Notes: generated by a model not told the origin, from the letters alone. Positions 18,900 to 29,930 are shown, numbered from the stretch's first letter. The stretch: 64,000 bases of DNA from Actinospineispora acaciae DSM 45401 (GCF_000620785.1 NZ_JIAI01000002.1:1246177-1310176); one strand, 5' to 3'. Numbers and translations are program-made.

Positions 18900-19894
18900 G
18901 GTGAGTGCTCCTTGCTGCTCAGGCCGCCGATGCCCAGCGAGCCGTCCTCGGCCTCGGTGCGCGGTGGGGGCGGGTCTTCGAGGAAGTCGGCGGTGGGTAC
19001 GAAGAACAGCCCGCCCGTCACCGCGGTGGAGAAGTCCAGGATCCGGTCGTGGTTGCCCGGCGGGTCGCCGATGAACATGTTGGTCAGCATCTGCTCGATC
19101 ACGTCGGGGGTGGCGGCGTAGCCGATGAAGTAGGTGCCGAACTCCCGGGCGCCGACCGCGCCGAACGCCATGTTGTCGCGCACGATCTGCCGTTCCGTGC
19201 CGTCCGGGTCCTCGATCGTGGTCAGCGCGACGTGGGAGTTGGTCGGCTTCACCGCGTCGGGCAGCTCGATGTCGTTGAGCTTGCGCCGGCCGATGGCCCG
19301 CTCCTGCTCCTCGACCGGCAGCGCGTTCCAGGCGTCCAGGTCGTGCAGGTACTTCTGCACGATGACGTAGCTGCCGCCGGCGAAGTCGGGGTCCTCGTCG
19401 CCGATGGTCACCGCGGCGCTCGCCTCGTCGCCGGTCGGGTTCTCGGTGCCGTCGACGAAGCCCAGCAGGTCCCGTTCGTCGAAGTACCGGAAGCCGTGCA
19501 CCTCGTCGACCACGTCGGCCAGCCCTTCGAGCCGGGCCATGAGCTGGCCGGCCAGCTCGAAGCACAGGTCCAGGCGCCCGGCGCGCAGGTGGAACAGCAG
19601 GTCACCGGGGGTCGAGACCGCCGTGTGCACGGCGCCGGCCAGCGGCCGGAACGGGTGCAGGCCGGCCGGGCGCGGCGAGCCGTAGAGCCGGTCCCAGAGC
19701 CGGGCGCCGACCCCGACCACGCAGCTCAGGCCCTCCTCCGGGACCCGGAACCCCACCGCCCGGGTCAACCCCGCGACGTCGGCCAGCAGGTCGTTCACCT
19801 CGGCCTCGGCGCCCGCCCGCACGGTGACCACCATGAAGATCGCCGCCCGCGCGGGCGGCGCCAACACGTCCTGCGTTCGTTCCCGCCGTGCCAT
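18896..19894 (-). CDS. DyP-type haem peroxidase, encapsulin cargo
   Basis: The 332-residue enzyme has the DyP signature GFVDG (145-149, distal Asp148), the proximal haem ligand His221 in PTNSHVAL, and RDNMAFG (239-245). DyP peroxidases use H2O2 to oxidise dyes, phenols and other bulky substrates. The extreme C-terminus, after a Pro-rich linker (DPPPPR), reads DGSLGIGGLSS (317-327). This is the conserved cargo-loading peptide that docks enzymes inside family 1 encapsulins. With the shell gene overlapping by 4 bases, this is a complete encapsulated peroxidase operon, probably for oxidative stress. Confidence 0.95.
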   Translation of the reverse strand: MARRERTQDVLAPPARAAIFMVVTVRAGAEAEVNDLLADVAGLTRAVGFRVPEEGLSCVVGVGARLWDRLYGSPRPAGLHPFRPLAGAVHTAVSTPGDLLFHLRAGRLDLCFELAGQLMARLEGLADVVDEVHGFRYFDERDLLGFVDGTENPTGDEASAAVTIGDEDPDFAGGSYVIVQKYLHDLDAWNALPVEEQERAIGRRKLNDIELPDAVKPTNSHVALTTIEDPDGTERQIVRDNMAFGAVGAREFGTYFIGYAATPDVIEQMLTNMFIGDPPGNHDRILDFSTAVTGGLFFVPTADFLEDPPPPRTEAEDGSLGIGGLSSKEHSP

Positions 19895-20095
19895 GGCATC
19901 ACCCCGCGCTGATCGTCCGTGTTCCGACGATCAGCCTGGCACAGCGGCGGACGCCCGGCCCGCCTTGGGCGGCCGTCGACCAGCCGGTCCAGTGATGGCA
20001 GCCGGACTCGCCCGCCGGGTAGCGTCGGCGACGTTATATCGCTGTGAGGTGGGTCACGCGCGATGGGGCAGGGGGCGGACGAGCGGAGGTAGGCG

Positions 20096-22573
<2,478 letters not shown>

Positions 22574-22579
<6 letters not shown>

Positions 22580-22595
22580 ACACTAGTGTCTGGCC
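22574..22595 (+). promoter_or_regulatory. near-perfect palindrome with -10 box before DUF1345 gene
   Basis: A 22-base palindrome (one mismatch per arm) runs from the clpC-like stop codon to the base before the next ATG and is centred on ACTAGT. TAGTGT (22584-22589) ends 6 bases before the ATG at 22596, as for a leaderless promoter. The palindrome could also act as a hairpin terminator or operator. Confidence 0.45.
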
Positions 22596-23231
22596 ATGCG
22601 TAGGTGGTTGCCGCTGTCGGCGGTCGCCCGGCTGGCCGGTGCGGTTGTTGTCGGGGCGGTTGTCGGCGTGGTCGTCGGAATTGCGGCGGGCGTGCCGTTG
22701 GGGGTTCTCTCCGGTATCGCGACGACCGCGGCGGCTTTTGTTGTGGCCGGGTGGACGGTGCTGTGGCCGATGGACGCGGCGACCACCCGTCGGAATGTCT
22801 CCCGTGAGGACTTCCGGCCGGTCGCCGAGGAGCTGGTCGTCGTCGGGGCCGCGCTTGCGGGGTTGATCATGATCGTGGTTTTGCTGGTCAGCGGGCGTTC
22901 GGAGTCCGGGCATGCCACGGCCGCGACGGCGCTGGCCGGGGTGTTCACCGCGTGGGCGGCGTTGCATCTGATGTATGCCACGCGGTATGCGTACCTTTAT
23001 TATGCGGAGACCGAGGGCGGCATCGACTTCAACTCCCAGGAGTCGCCGACGTACCGTGACTTTCTGTATTTCAGCTACAACCTCGGCATGACGTATCAGG
23101 TGTCGGACACCGGGGTTTCGAGTACGACGATTCGAGCGGTGGTGTTACGGCACTGCCTGTTGTCCTACGTGTTCGGGACGGTCATTCTGGCCACCACGAT
23201 CAACCTGGTCGCCGGGATCGTCACCGGTTGA
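22596..23231 (+). CDS. DUF1345 membrane protein
   Basis: The 211-residue protein has five or so hydrophobic segments: residues 10-32, 36-56, 80-98, 103-123 and 188-208. The DUF1345 signature is [20 protein letters not shown] (near 150). Function is unknown; the family is widespread in bacteria as a small integral membrane protein. It follows the clpC-like gene by 16 bases but seems to have its own leaderless start. Its stop abuts the stop of the convergent ptsH gene. Confidence 0.85.
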   Translation: MRRWLPLSAVARLAGAVVVGAVVGVVVGIAAGVPLGVLSGIATTAAAFVVAGWTVLWPMDAATTRRNVSREDFRPVAEELVVVGAALAGLIMIVVLLVSGRSESGHATAATALAGVFTAWAALHLMYATRYAYLYYAETEGGIDFNSQESPTYRDFLYFSYNLGMTYQVSDTGVSSTTIRAVVLRHCLLSYVFGTVILATTINLVAGIVTG

Positions 23232-23498
23232 TCACTCGTCGAGCTCGCGGGCGAGCAGGGCGGCGAGGTCGTCGAGCGCTGGCTCGGCGCCGTCGCCCTC
23301 GGCGGAGAGGGTCACCAGGTCGCCATGCTGGACGCCCAGGGTGAGCAGGCTGATCAGGCTGCGGGCGCTGACCGGGGGTTTTCCGTTGGCCGCGACCCGG
23401 ACCGGGACGGGCGCGGCGGCGGCCGCCTTGGCGAAGACCGCGGCCGGCCGGGCGTGCAGGCCGACCTTGGACGCGACGCGAACCTGACGTTCGATCAT
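23232..23498 (-). CDS. ptsH: phosphocarrier protein HPr
   Basis: HPr relays phosphate from enzyme I to EIIA proteins of the PTS. The 88-residue product has the active-site His15 in VGLHARPAAVF and the second helix region ARSLISLLTLGVQHGD, in which Ser47 occupies the place of the regulatory serine of Gram-positive HPr. ATG 23498 lies 7 bases after GGAGG. It is divergent from ptsI, 81 bases away, so the two general PTS genes share a control region. Confidence 0.95.
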   Translation of the reverse strand: MIERQVRVASKVGLHARPAAVFAKAAAAAPVPVRVAANGKPPVSARSLISLLTLGVQHGDLVTLSAEGDGAEPALDDLAALLARELDE

Positions 23499-23579
23499 GG
23501 ACAAACCTCCGGGGGTCGTTGCGGGCCGACTATCGCCGGTCGGGTTCGTGAATGGCAAGCGCGGGGCATGATGGCGGCC

Positions 23580-25244
23580 ATGTCTCAGGTACTGCGCGGC
23601 ATCGGAGTCAGCCCCGGCGCGGCGTCCGGGCCGGTGGTCCGGCTCGCCCCGCCGCCGCCCGACCCGGACCCCGGGCCGTCGGGGGGTGTTCCGGCGCAGG
23701 ACACCGCGCGGGCGGTGGGGGCGCTCGCGGAGGTGGCGCGGCTGCTGCGGGCTCGGGGGGAGGCGGCCGGCGGCGGTGCCGAGGACGTGCTGGAGGCGAC
23801 GGCCATGATGGCCGAGGACCCCGAGCTGGCGGCGCGCGTCGAGGCGCTGGTGGGTGAGGGGCGCACGGCCGCTCGGGCGGTGCACGAGGCGCTGGTCGAG
23901 TTCGCCGAGTCGCTGCGGGCGGTGGGTGGCTACCTGGGCGAGCGGGTGGCCGACCTGGAGGACGTGCGGATGCGCGCGGTCGCGCTGCTGACCGGCGCGC
24001 CGATGCCCGGGGTGCCCACGCTGGCCCGGCCGTCGGTGCTGGTCGCCCGCGACCTCGCGCCGGCCGACACCGCCGTGCTCGACCCGGCCAGGGTGCTCGG
24101 TTTCGTCACCGAGCTGGGCACCCCGACCAGCCACACCGCGATCCTGGCCAAGCAGCTCGGGATCCCGGCGGTGGTCGGCTGCCCGGGCGCGGCGGCGCTG
24201 GCCGACGGGGTCACCGTGGCCGTCGACGGGTCCGCCGGCGAGGTGACCGTCGACCCGCCCGCCGCCACGCTGGCCAGGGTGGCCGCCCGGAGCGCGACCC
24301 GGGCCGTCACCGATGCCGACACCGGACCCGGGCGGACCGCCGACGGCCTGCCGGTCGCGCTGCTGGTGAACGTGGGGACTGTCGCGGACGCGCGCGCCGC
24401 CGCGACCGTCCCGTCCGAGGGCGTCGGCCTGTTCAGAACCGAGATGCTCTACCTCAGCCGGCACACGCCGCCGCCGGTGTCGGTGCAGGTCGAGGCGTAC
24501 CGGGCGGTGCTGGACGCGTTCGCCGGGCGCAAGGTCGTCATCCGCACCCTGGACGCGGGCGCGGACAAGCCGTTGCCGTTCCTGGATCAAGGTGACGAGG
24601 CGAACCCCGCGCTCGGGGTGCGCGGGCTGCGGGTGGCGCGCCGGCGGCCCGAGCTGCTGGACGACCAGCTCGCCGCGATCGCCGAGGCCGCCGCCGGCCG
24701 CGAGGCGCAGGCCTGGGTGATGGCGCCGATGGTGTCCACCCCGGCCGAGGCCTCGACCTTCGTCGAACGCGCCCGGGCGGCCGGTCTGCCGACCGTCGGG
24801 GCGATGATCGAGGTGCCGGCCGCCGCGCTGCACGCCTCCCGCCTGCTGCGGCACTGCGACTTCGTCAGCCTCGGCACCAACGACCTGGCCCAGTACTGCC
24901 TCGCCGCAGACCGGATGCAGGGCGCGCTGGCCGATCTGCTCGACATCTGGCAGCCCGCCCCGCTGGAGCTGATCGCGATGACCGCCGACGCCGGCCGCCT
25001 GGCGAACCGTCCGGTCGGGGTGTGCGGGGAGGCGGCCGGCGATCCCCTGATGGCGCTCGTGCTCGTCGGCCTGGGCGTCACCAGCCTGTCCATGGCGCCG
25101 GCGTCCCTGCCGCTGGTCAGGCGCGCGCTCGCAACCCACACCGTCGCCGAATGCCAGGCCATGGCGGGAGCGGCCCGGGAGGCCGACGACCCGGCGGCCG
25201 CCCGCGACGCCGTCCGCCAACTCGCCTCACCCGAGCTGCTGTGA
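23580..25244 (+). CDS. ptsI: PTS enzyme I (PEP-protein phosphotransferase)
   Basis: Enzyme I takes phosphate from phosphoenolpyruvate and passes it to HPr in the cytosol. The 554-residue protein shows the start LRGIGVSPGAASGPV, the phospho-His motif GTPTSHTAILAKQLGIPAVVG (His near 184), the PEP-site regions FRTEMLYL and ALGVRGLRVARRRPELL, and the catalytic Cys in GVCGEAAGD (near 481). The length is close to the family norm. Three in-frame ATGs lie at 23568, 23571 and 23580 with no strong ribosome site; 23580 fits the family best. Very Ala/Pro-rich segments occur after residue 15. Confidence 0.93.
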   Translation: MSQVLRGIGVSPGAASGPVVRLAPPPPDPDPGPSGGVPAQDTARAVGALAEVARLLRARGEAAGGGAEDVLEATAMMAEDPELAARVEALVGEGRTAARAVHEALVEFAESLRAVGGYLGERVADLEDVRMRAVALLTGAPMPGVPTLARPSVLVARDLAPADTAVLDPARVLGFVTELGTPTSHTAILAKQLGIPAVVGCPGAAALADGVTVAVDGSAGEVTVDPPAATLARVAARSATRAVTDADTGPGRTADGLPVALLVNVGTVADARAAATVPSEGVGLFRTEMLYLSRHTPPPVSVQVEAYRAVLDAFAGRKVVIRTLDAGADKPLPFLDQGDEANPALGVRGLRVARRRPELLDDQLAAIAEAAAGREAQAWVMAPMVSTPAEASTFVERARAAGLPTVGAMIEVPAAALHASRLLRHCDFVSLGTNDLAQYCLAADRMQGALADLLDIWQPAPLELIAMTADAGRLANRPVGVCGEAAGDPLMALVLVGLGVTSLSMAPASLPLVRRALATHTVAECQAMAGAAREADDPAAARDAVRQLASPELL

Positions 25245-25247
25245 GCC

Positions 25248-26006
25248 CTATTCGGTGACGACGCCAACCCCGGCGTCATCGATCTTGTCCCGAAGCTCGG
25301 GATCCACGTCGTCGGCGGTGAGCAGCTCGGCCACCTCGGCGAGCGGGCAGATCCGCGCGAACGCCGTGCGGCCCACCTGCGGGGCGTCGAACACCGCGAC
25401 CGCGCGCCGCGAGACGTCCCTGAACACCCGCGCGGCGTGCGCGACCAGCGGATCCTCGGCGGTCAGGCCGGATTCCGGGTCGATCCCGTCGCCCCCGATG
25501 ATCACCAGGTCGAGATGCACCTCGCGCAGGCTGGACTCGACCATCGGCCCGGTCAGCACCGGACTCCCCGAGAACGCCACGCCGCCGGTGACCATCACCG
25601 TCACGCCCTCGCGCAGCGACAGCTCGTGCGCCGCGTCGAGCTGGTTGGTCACCACCGTGAGCGACGCGCGCCCGGCCAGCGCCCGGGCTATCGCCACCGA
25701 CAGCCCGCCCGCCGCCAGCCCGACCCGCGCTCCCTCCGGCACCCGCTCCGCGGCCAGCCGGCCGATCTCGAACCGCTCGGCCTGACGCCTCGCCGGCGCG
25801 CTGGGCAGCGACAACCCGACCGGCAGCGACCGCACGACCGCGCCGCCATGGGTCCGCGACAGCCAGCGCTGGGCCTCCAGGAACGACAGGTCGCGCCGCA
25901 CCGACGCCTCGGAGACGCCCAGCCCGTGCGACAGCGCGGACACCGCCACGCTGCCGTCCTTCGCGAGGCGTTCCATGATCGCATGCAATCGATCAGAGCG
26001 ACGCAC
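25248..26006 (-). CDS. DeoR-family regulator of the PTS operon
   Basis: The 252-residue repressor has a DeoR winged helix (RLHAIMERLAKDGSVAVSAL, then SEASVRRDLSFLEAQRWLSR) and a sugar-phosphate sensor domain with TVVTNQLDAAHEL, IIGGDGIDPESGLTAEDP and VAVFDAPQVGR. Such proteins bind phosphorylated sugars and release DNA. It is divergent from the EIICD-EIIA-EIIB-SIS operon and lies just downstream of ptsI on the opposite strand. GTG 26006 starts the conserved HTH. Four CGAGC repeats in the gap are its candidate operators. Confidence 0.9.
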   Translation of the reverse strand: MRRSDRLHAIMERLAKDGSVAVSALSHGLGVSEASVRRDLSFLEAQRWLSRTHGGAVVRSLPVGLSLPSAPARRQAERFEIGRLAAERVPEGARVGLAAGGLSVAIARALAGRASLTVVTNQLDAAHELSLREGVTVMVTGGVAFSGSPVLTGPMVESSLREVHLDLVIIGGDGIDPESGLTAEDPLVAHAARVFRDVSRRAVAVFDAPQVGRTAFARICPLAEVAELLTADDVDPELRDKIDDAGVGVVTE

Positions 26007-26010
26007 GCGA

Positions 26011-26094
26011 CGAGCATAACGAGCCGCGATCTACCGCCAAAACGAGCAGAACCGAGCAGATTGGTTGCCTGATTTTGCGCGGTGGTGTTACGTT
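26011..26094 (+). promoter_or_regulatory. PTS operon promoter with CGAGC direct repeats
   Basis: The gap between the DeoR gene and the EIICD gene has four direct repeats of CGAGC (near 26011, 26020, 26043 and 26053). The last pair is extended to CGAGCAGA with exactly 10-base spacing, one helical turn. A plausible promoter follows: TTGCCT (26065-26070), an 18-base spacer and TACGTT (26089-26094). Direct repeats upstream of the promoter fit DeoR-type binding. Confidence 0.45.
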
Positions 26095-26144
26095 GCGCTC
26101 TCCTTGAGCGCCGCCCTCGATGGCGAGGCGGTGAAAGGGGGGTC

Positions 26145-27749
26145 ATGTCCGTCAGCCAGTCCCTCTTGCTCGCGTTCATCGCCGGGTTCGCCTACTTCAC
26201 GCGGCGCTTCATGGGCGACCTGTTCCTGGAGCGCGCGGTCGTGCTCGGCCCGCTGACCGGGCTGATCCTCGGCGACCTCACCACCGGCCTGGTGGTCGGC
26301 GCCTCCCTGGAGCTGATCTTCATCGGGGCGGCCGACATCGGCGGTTCGGTGCCGCCCAACCTGCCCATCGGCAGCATCGTGGGCACCGCGCTGGCCATCG
26401 AGTCGGGCCTGCAACCGGCGCAGGCGCTGGTCATCGCGGTCCCGGCGGCGCTGCTCGGCTCGTTCGGGGAGCTGCTCGCCAAGGCCGTGAGCACCGTGTT
26501 CGTGAACGGCGCGGAGCGGTTCGCGGCGGCCGGCAACACCCGGGGGATATCGGCGATGTTGCACCTGGGCAACCTGGTGCACTTCCTGTGCATCGCGGTG
26601 CCCGCCTACCTCGGGCTCACCCTGGGCCACGACGTGGTGAGCGGGCTGGCCGCGAGCACCAAGGGGCCGATCGGCACCGGGCTCGCGGTGGCCGGCGCGG
26701 TGCTGCCCGCGCTCGGGTTCGCGCTGCTGATGAACAGCCTGGTCACCTCGGCGCTGATGCCGTTCTTCTTCATCGGCTTCCTGCTGGCCGCCTACACCGG
26801 CTTCGGCGTGCTCGGGGTGGCGCTGCTCGGCGTCATGATCGCCGCGCTGTGGATCAGCCGCCAGGGCGGGCTCACCCTGCTGCGGGCGGACGACGAGGAT
26901 GCCGGCCGGTCCGGCGAGGTGGTGCCGGTGCGCGACCAGCGGCGGCTGTTCTGGCGTTCGTTCGCCACCCAGTCGGCGTTCAGCTTCGACCGCATGCAGG
27001 CGATCGGCTTCACCTGGGGGCTGATGCCGCTGCTCAAGCGGCTCTACCCGGAGCGGGCACGGCTCAGCGAGGCGCTGCGGCGCCACCTGGTCTTCTTCAA
27101 CACCCACCCGTGGCTGCCCGGGCCGATCTACGCGCTGGTGGCCGAGATGGAGACCCGGCACGCCGCCGCGAAGGAACCCGAGGGCGTGAACGGTGCCGAG
27201 GCGGTCAACGTACAGACCATCCAGGGCGCCAAGGGCTCGCTGATGGGGCCGCTGGCCGGGGTGGGCGACTCGGCGATCCACGGCACGCTGCGCCCGATCT
27301 TCTCCGGCATCGGGGCCTCGCTGGGGATGCAGGCGAACTACCTGGCGCCGTTCGTGTTCCTGCTCCCGGTCAACGCCGTGCACCTGGTACTGCGCTGGCT
27401 GACTGTGCGGTGGGGTTTCCGGTGGGGGAGCCGGCTGTTCGAGCGGATGGACGCGGGCGCGCTGCGGCGGTTGATGGAGGGCGCCTCGATCACCGGCCTG
27501 ATGGGCGTCGGCGCGCTGGTGGGCACCTGGCTGGTGATCAAGGTGCCGATCACGTACACCGAGGGCAAGGCGACGGTCAAGCTGCAGGAGATGCTCGATC
27601 ACATCATGCCCAAGCTGGTCCCGCTGTTGATCACGCTGGCGGTGTTCTGGCTGGTCCGGCGGCGGGCGAACGCCGTGCTGGTGCTGATCGGGCTGGCCGT
27701 CGGCGGGTTCGCGCTCGGCGCGCTGGGGGTGCTCGGTGTCCCGTCCTGA
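26145..27749 (+). CDS. fused PTS EIIC-EIID, mannose/fructose/sorbose family
   Basis: The 534-residue membrane protein joins two subunits normally encoded separately. Residues 1 to about 260 are EIIC (GLILGDLTTGLVVGASLELI near 42, GAADIGGSVPPNLPIGSIVG near 64). From about 270 it is EIID (RRLFWRSFATQSAFSFDRMQ, LRRHLVFFNTHPW and LMGPLAGVGDSAIHGTLRPI near 370). The pair forms the sugar-translocating channel. A charged linker (ADDEDAGRSGEVVPVRDQ, near 250) separates the halves. ATG 26145 follows AAAGGGGGG. It heads an operon with EIIA, EIIB and a SIS enzyme. Confidence 0.93.
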   Translation: MSVSQSLLLAFIAGFAYFTRRFMGDLFLERAVVLGPLTGLILGDLTTGLVVGASLELIFIGAADIGGSVPPNLPIGSIVGTALAIESGLQPAQALVIAVPAALLGSFGELLAKAVSTVFVNGAERFAAAGNTRGISAMLHLGNLVHFLCIAVPAYLGLTLGHDVVSGLAASTKGPIGTGLAVAGAVLPALGFALLMNSLVTSALMPFFFIGFLLAAYTGFGVLGVALLGVMIAALWISRQGGLTLLRADDEDAGRSGEVVPVRDQRRLFWRSFATQSAFSFDRMQAIGFTWGLMPLLKRLYPERARLSEALRRHLVFFNTHPWLPGPIYALVAEMETRHAAAKEPEGVNGAEAVNVQTIQGAKGSLMGPLAGVGDSAIHGTLRPIFSGIGASLGMQANYLAPFVFLLPVNAVHLVLRWLTVRWGFRWGSRLFERMDAGALRRLMEGASITGLMGVGALVGTWLVIKVPITYTEGKATVKLQEMLDHIMPKLVPLLITLAVFWLVRRRANAVLVLIGLAVGGFALGALGVLGVPS

Positions 27750-28152
27750 GCCGCCCTCGGCCGGGGTTGTCGTCGCCGGCCACGGGGAGTTCGCCACCGG
27801 GCTGGCCAGCGCCGTCGAGGTGATCATCGGGCCGCAGGCCGCGTTCCGGGCGGTGGCGCTGGCCGAGCACGACTCGCCCGAGCGGTTCGGGGTATACCTG
27901 CTGGCGGCCGTCGAGGACGTGGACCGGGGCGCCGGCGTCCTCGTCCTGACCGACCTTCCCGGCGCCACCCCGTTCTCGGCCGCCGCCCGCGTCGCGCACG
28001 AGCGGCCGGGCGTGGAGGTGGTCAGCGGCGCGAACCTGCCGATGCTGCTGGAGGCGCTGACCCAACGCGACGGCCAGACCCTGGACGCGACTACCACCAC
28101 CGCCGCAGATGCCGGCGCCCTCGGGATCCGCCGCTGGGCGCCGCCCGCCTGA
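27736..28152 (+). CDS. PTS EIIA, mannose family
   Basis: The 138-residue cytosolic EIIA subunit accepts phosphate from HPr. The active-site His16 is in VVVAGHGEFATGL, and the fold is completed by VLVLTDLPGATPFSAAARVA and VVSGANLPMLLEALTQ, typical for ManX-type IIA domains. The GTG at 27736 overlaps the EIICD gene by 14 bases, so translation is probably coupled. The phosphate goes next to the EIIB product encoded 11 bases downstream. Confidence 0.92.
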   Translation: MSRPEPPSAGVVVAGHGEFATGLASAVEVIIGPQAAFRAVALAEHDSPERFGVYLLAAVEDVDRGAGVLVLTDLPGATPFSAAARVAHERPGVEVVSGANLPMLLEALTQRDGQTLDATTTTAADAGALGIRRWAPPA

Positions 28153-28163
28153 AAGGAGTGTCC

Positions 28164-28643
28164 GTGCCGATCGCGATGGTGCGTGTCGACCATCGGCTGA
28201 TACACGGCCAGGTCACGCTGGGCTGGTCCCGCGCCGTGCGCGCCGACGTGCTGCTGCTGGTCAGCGACCGGGTCGCGGCCAGCCCGCTGGACACCAGCCT
28301 GATGGAGATGGCCGCGCCGCCGGGTATCACCGTGCGGGTCTGGGACGTCGAGCGGGCGCGGGCGGCCGCGACCGGCGGCGACTGGCCGTCCGGCCGCACG
28401 CTGGTGCTGGTCGCCAACCCGCTGGACCTGGAACGGCTGGTCGAGGCCGGCCTCGACGTCACCGAGGTGAACATCGGCGGCGTGCGCTCCGACGGCGCCC
28501 GGCACAAGCTGACCAAGGAGGTGCACGCCACCGACGACGAGCTGGCCGCGTGGCGCCGGCTGGCCGGGCGCGGCATCAAGCTGTCCGTCCAATGGCTGCC
28601 CGGCCAGCGCCGCAAGCTGCTCAACGACGTGGTCGCCCCGTGA
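28164..28643 (+). CDS. PTS EIIB, mannose/sorbose family
   Basis: The 159-residue subunit transfers phosphate from EIIA to the incoming sugar. The hallmark VRVDHRLIHGQVTLGW has the phosphorylated His14; later blocks are VNIGGVRSDGARHKLTKEV and a C-terminal basic stretch. Two GTG codons, 28158 and 28164, are in frame; the ribosome site AAAGGAG ends 5 bases before 28164 and overlaps the other, so 28164 is preferred. Its stop overlaps the start of the SIS gene (GTGA). Confidence 0.92.
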   Translation: MPIAMVRVDHRLIHGQVTLGWSRAVRADVLLLVSDRVAASPLDTSLMEMAAPPGITVRVWDVERARAAATGGDWPSGRTLVLVANPLDLERLVEAGLDVTEVNIGGVRSDGARHKLTKEVHATDDELAAWRRLAGRGIKLSVQWLPGQRRKLLNDVVAP

Positions 28644-29746
28644 CGACGACGGCCGGCCCTCGGTCGGCGCACCCGTTCCACATGTGGGACGGCATCCGCG
28701 CCATCCCCGACGCCCTGCGGGCCGAGCCCGCGTGGCTGGCCGAGGCCGAGGCGGCCGCCGGCGCGATGCTCACCCGCCCCGCCGTCGACCTGGTGGGCTG
28801 CGGGACCTCGTACTTCGCCGCGATCGCCATCGCGCACGTCGTCAACCAGGTCGCCGGCGTGCCGGCGCGCGCCCACAACGCCTTCGAGTACGCCGCCTAC
28901 CCGCCGCCGCCCTCCGGGCGAGGCACGCTGGTCGCGATCTCCCACACCGGCACCACCCCGGACGTGGTGGCCGCCGTCGCCGCCCACGGCGACGCCGGAC
29001 CGACGCTCGCGCTCACCGACGCCGCCGGCTCGCCGCTGGCCCAGGCCTGCGACCACGTCCTGGTCGAGCCCGGTGGCCTGGAGCCGGCCCTGACCAAGAC
29101 CCGCAGCTACGCCACCACCCTGCGCCGGGGCTACGCGCTGGCGCTGGCGCTGGCCCGGCGCCTCGGCCGCCGCGCATCGGCACTGGAGCGGGCGCTGGAC
29201 CGGGCCGGTGAGGCGGCCGCCGCCGCCCTCGCCGCCGCCGAGGCCGACGACTCGGGGGCCGCCGCCCGGTTCGCCTCGGCGCCGCGCGTCCTGGTCATCG
29301 GCGGCGGCCCCGAGCTGGCCACCGCGAACGAGGCCGCCCTGAAGATCACCGAAGCCGCGTCAGTGCACGCCGTGGCGCTGCAGGTGGAGGAGGCCGCGCA
29401 CGGCGCCTGGGCCAGCACACGCCCCGGCGAGCTGGCCATCCTGCTGGCCCCCGCCGGCCCGACCGCCGCCCACGCCGACCGCGTCGCCCACGGCATGCGC
29501 ACGCTCGGCGCGCACACCTGGATGCTCACCAACCGCGCCGCCCCGCCGGCCGAGGTGGACGCCCTCACCCGCCTCCCGGACCTGGACGAACCACTGATGC
29601 CGCTGGTGAGCGTGATCCCGCTGCAGGTCTTCGCCTATCGGCTGGCGCTGGCGCGCGGCCTCGACCCCGACACCATGGGCACCGACGACCCGCGCCGCTC
29701 GCAGGCCCGCACGATCATGCGCCGCTCGCTGGCTGCCCGTCCCTAG
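28640..29746 (+). CDS. double-SIS-domain sugar-phosphate isomerase/deglycase
   Basis: The 368-residue protein has two SIS (sugar isomerase) domains: DLVGCGTSYFAAIAIAHVVN with the phosphate-binding VAISHTGTTPDVVAAVAAHG (near 98), then VLVIGGGPELATANEAALKI (near 218) and EEAAHGAWASTRPGELAIL. It resembles AgaS and fructoselysine-6-phosphate deglycases, which process the phosphosugar delivered by a mannose-family PTS. The substrate is therefore probably an amino sugar or Amadori compound. GTG 28640 overlaps the EIIB stop, so the operon is tightly coupled. The TAG stop is part of the CTAG element that follows. Confidence 0.87.
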   Translation: MTTTAGPRSAHPFHMWDGIRAIPDALRAEPAWLAEAEAAAGAMLTRPAVDLVGCGTSYFAAIAIAHVVNQVAGVPARAHNAFEYAAYPPPPSGRGTLVAISHTGTTPDVVAAVAAHGDAGPTLALTDAAGSPLAQACDHVLVEPGGLEPALTKTRSYATTLRRGYALALALARRLGRRASALERALDRAGEAAAAALAAAEADDSGAAARFASAPRVLVIGGGPELATANEAALKITEAASVHAVALQVEEAAHGAWASTRPGELAILLAPAGPTAAHADRVAHGMRTLGAHTWMLTNRAAPPAEVDALTRLPDLDEPLMPLVSVIPLQVFAYRLALARGLDPDTMGTDDPRRSQARTIMRRSLAARP

Positions 29747-29919
29747 GAGGGTCCTGAACAATGCCGCTCGTCGCGAGCGGCGATCCAGCCGGATGCATCG
29801 CAAGGCTGTGTCTGATTCGGAGTCCCCGATACCGCTGTTGTATCGGGGGCGACGACAACGCCGCGAGGCGCCGGCTGGGCGCCGCGCAGCAGAGCATGCA
29901 TTGTTCAGGGCGCTCCTAG
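29743..29919. mobile_element. CTAG-bounded palindromic element, copy 2 (MITE-like)
   Basis: The element starts with CTAG (29743, including the stop of the SIS gene) and ends with CTAG (29916). Its terminal inverted repeats contain CCTGAACAATGC (29753-29764) against GCATTGTTCAGG (29898-29909), extended by TAGGAG / CTCCTA after a 3-base mismatch. Inside are hairpins CCGCTCG/CGAGCGG, CCCCGATAC/GTATCGGGG (29824-29848) and GGCGCC/GGCGCC. The block GGGGCGACGACAACGCCGC is shared with copy 1, in the same orientation relative to the upstream gene. It carries no gene. Confidence 0.7.
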
Positions 29920-29930
29920 AATTGCCGTCC

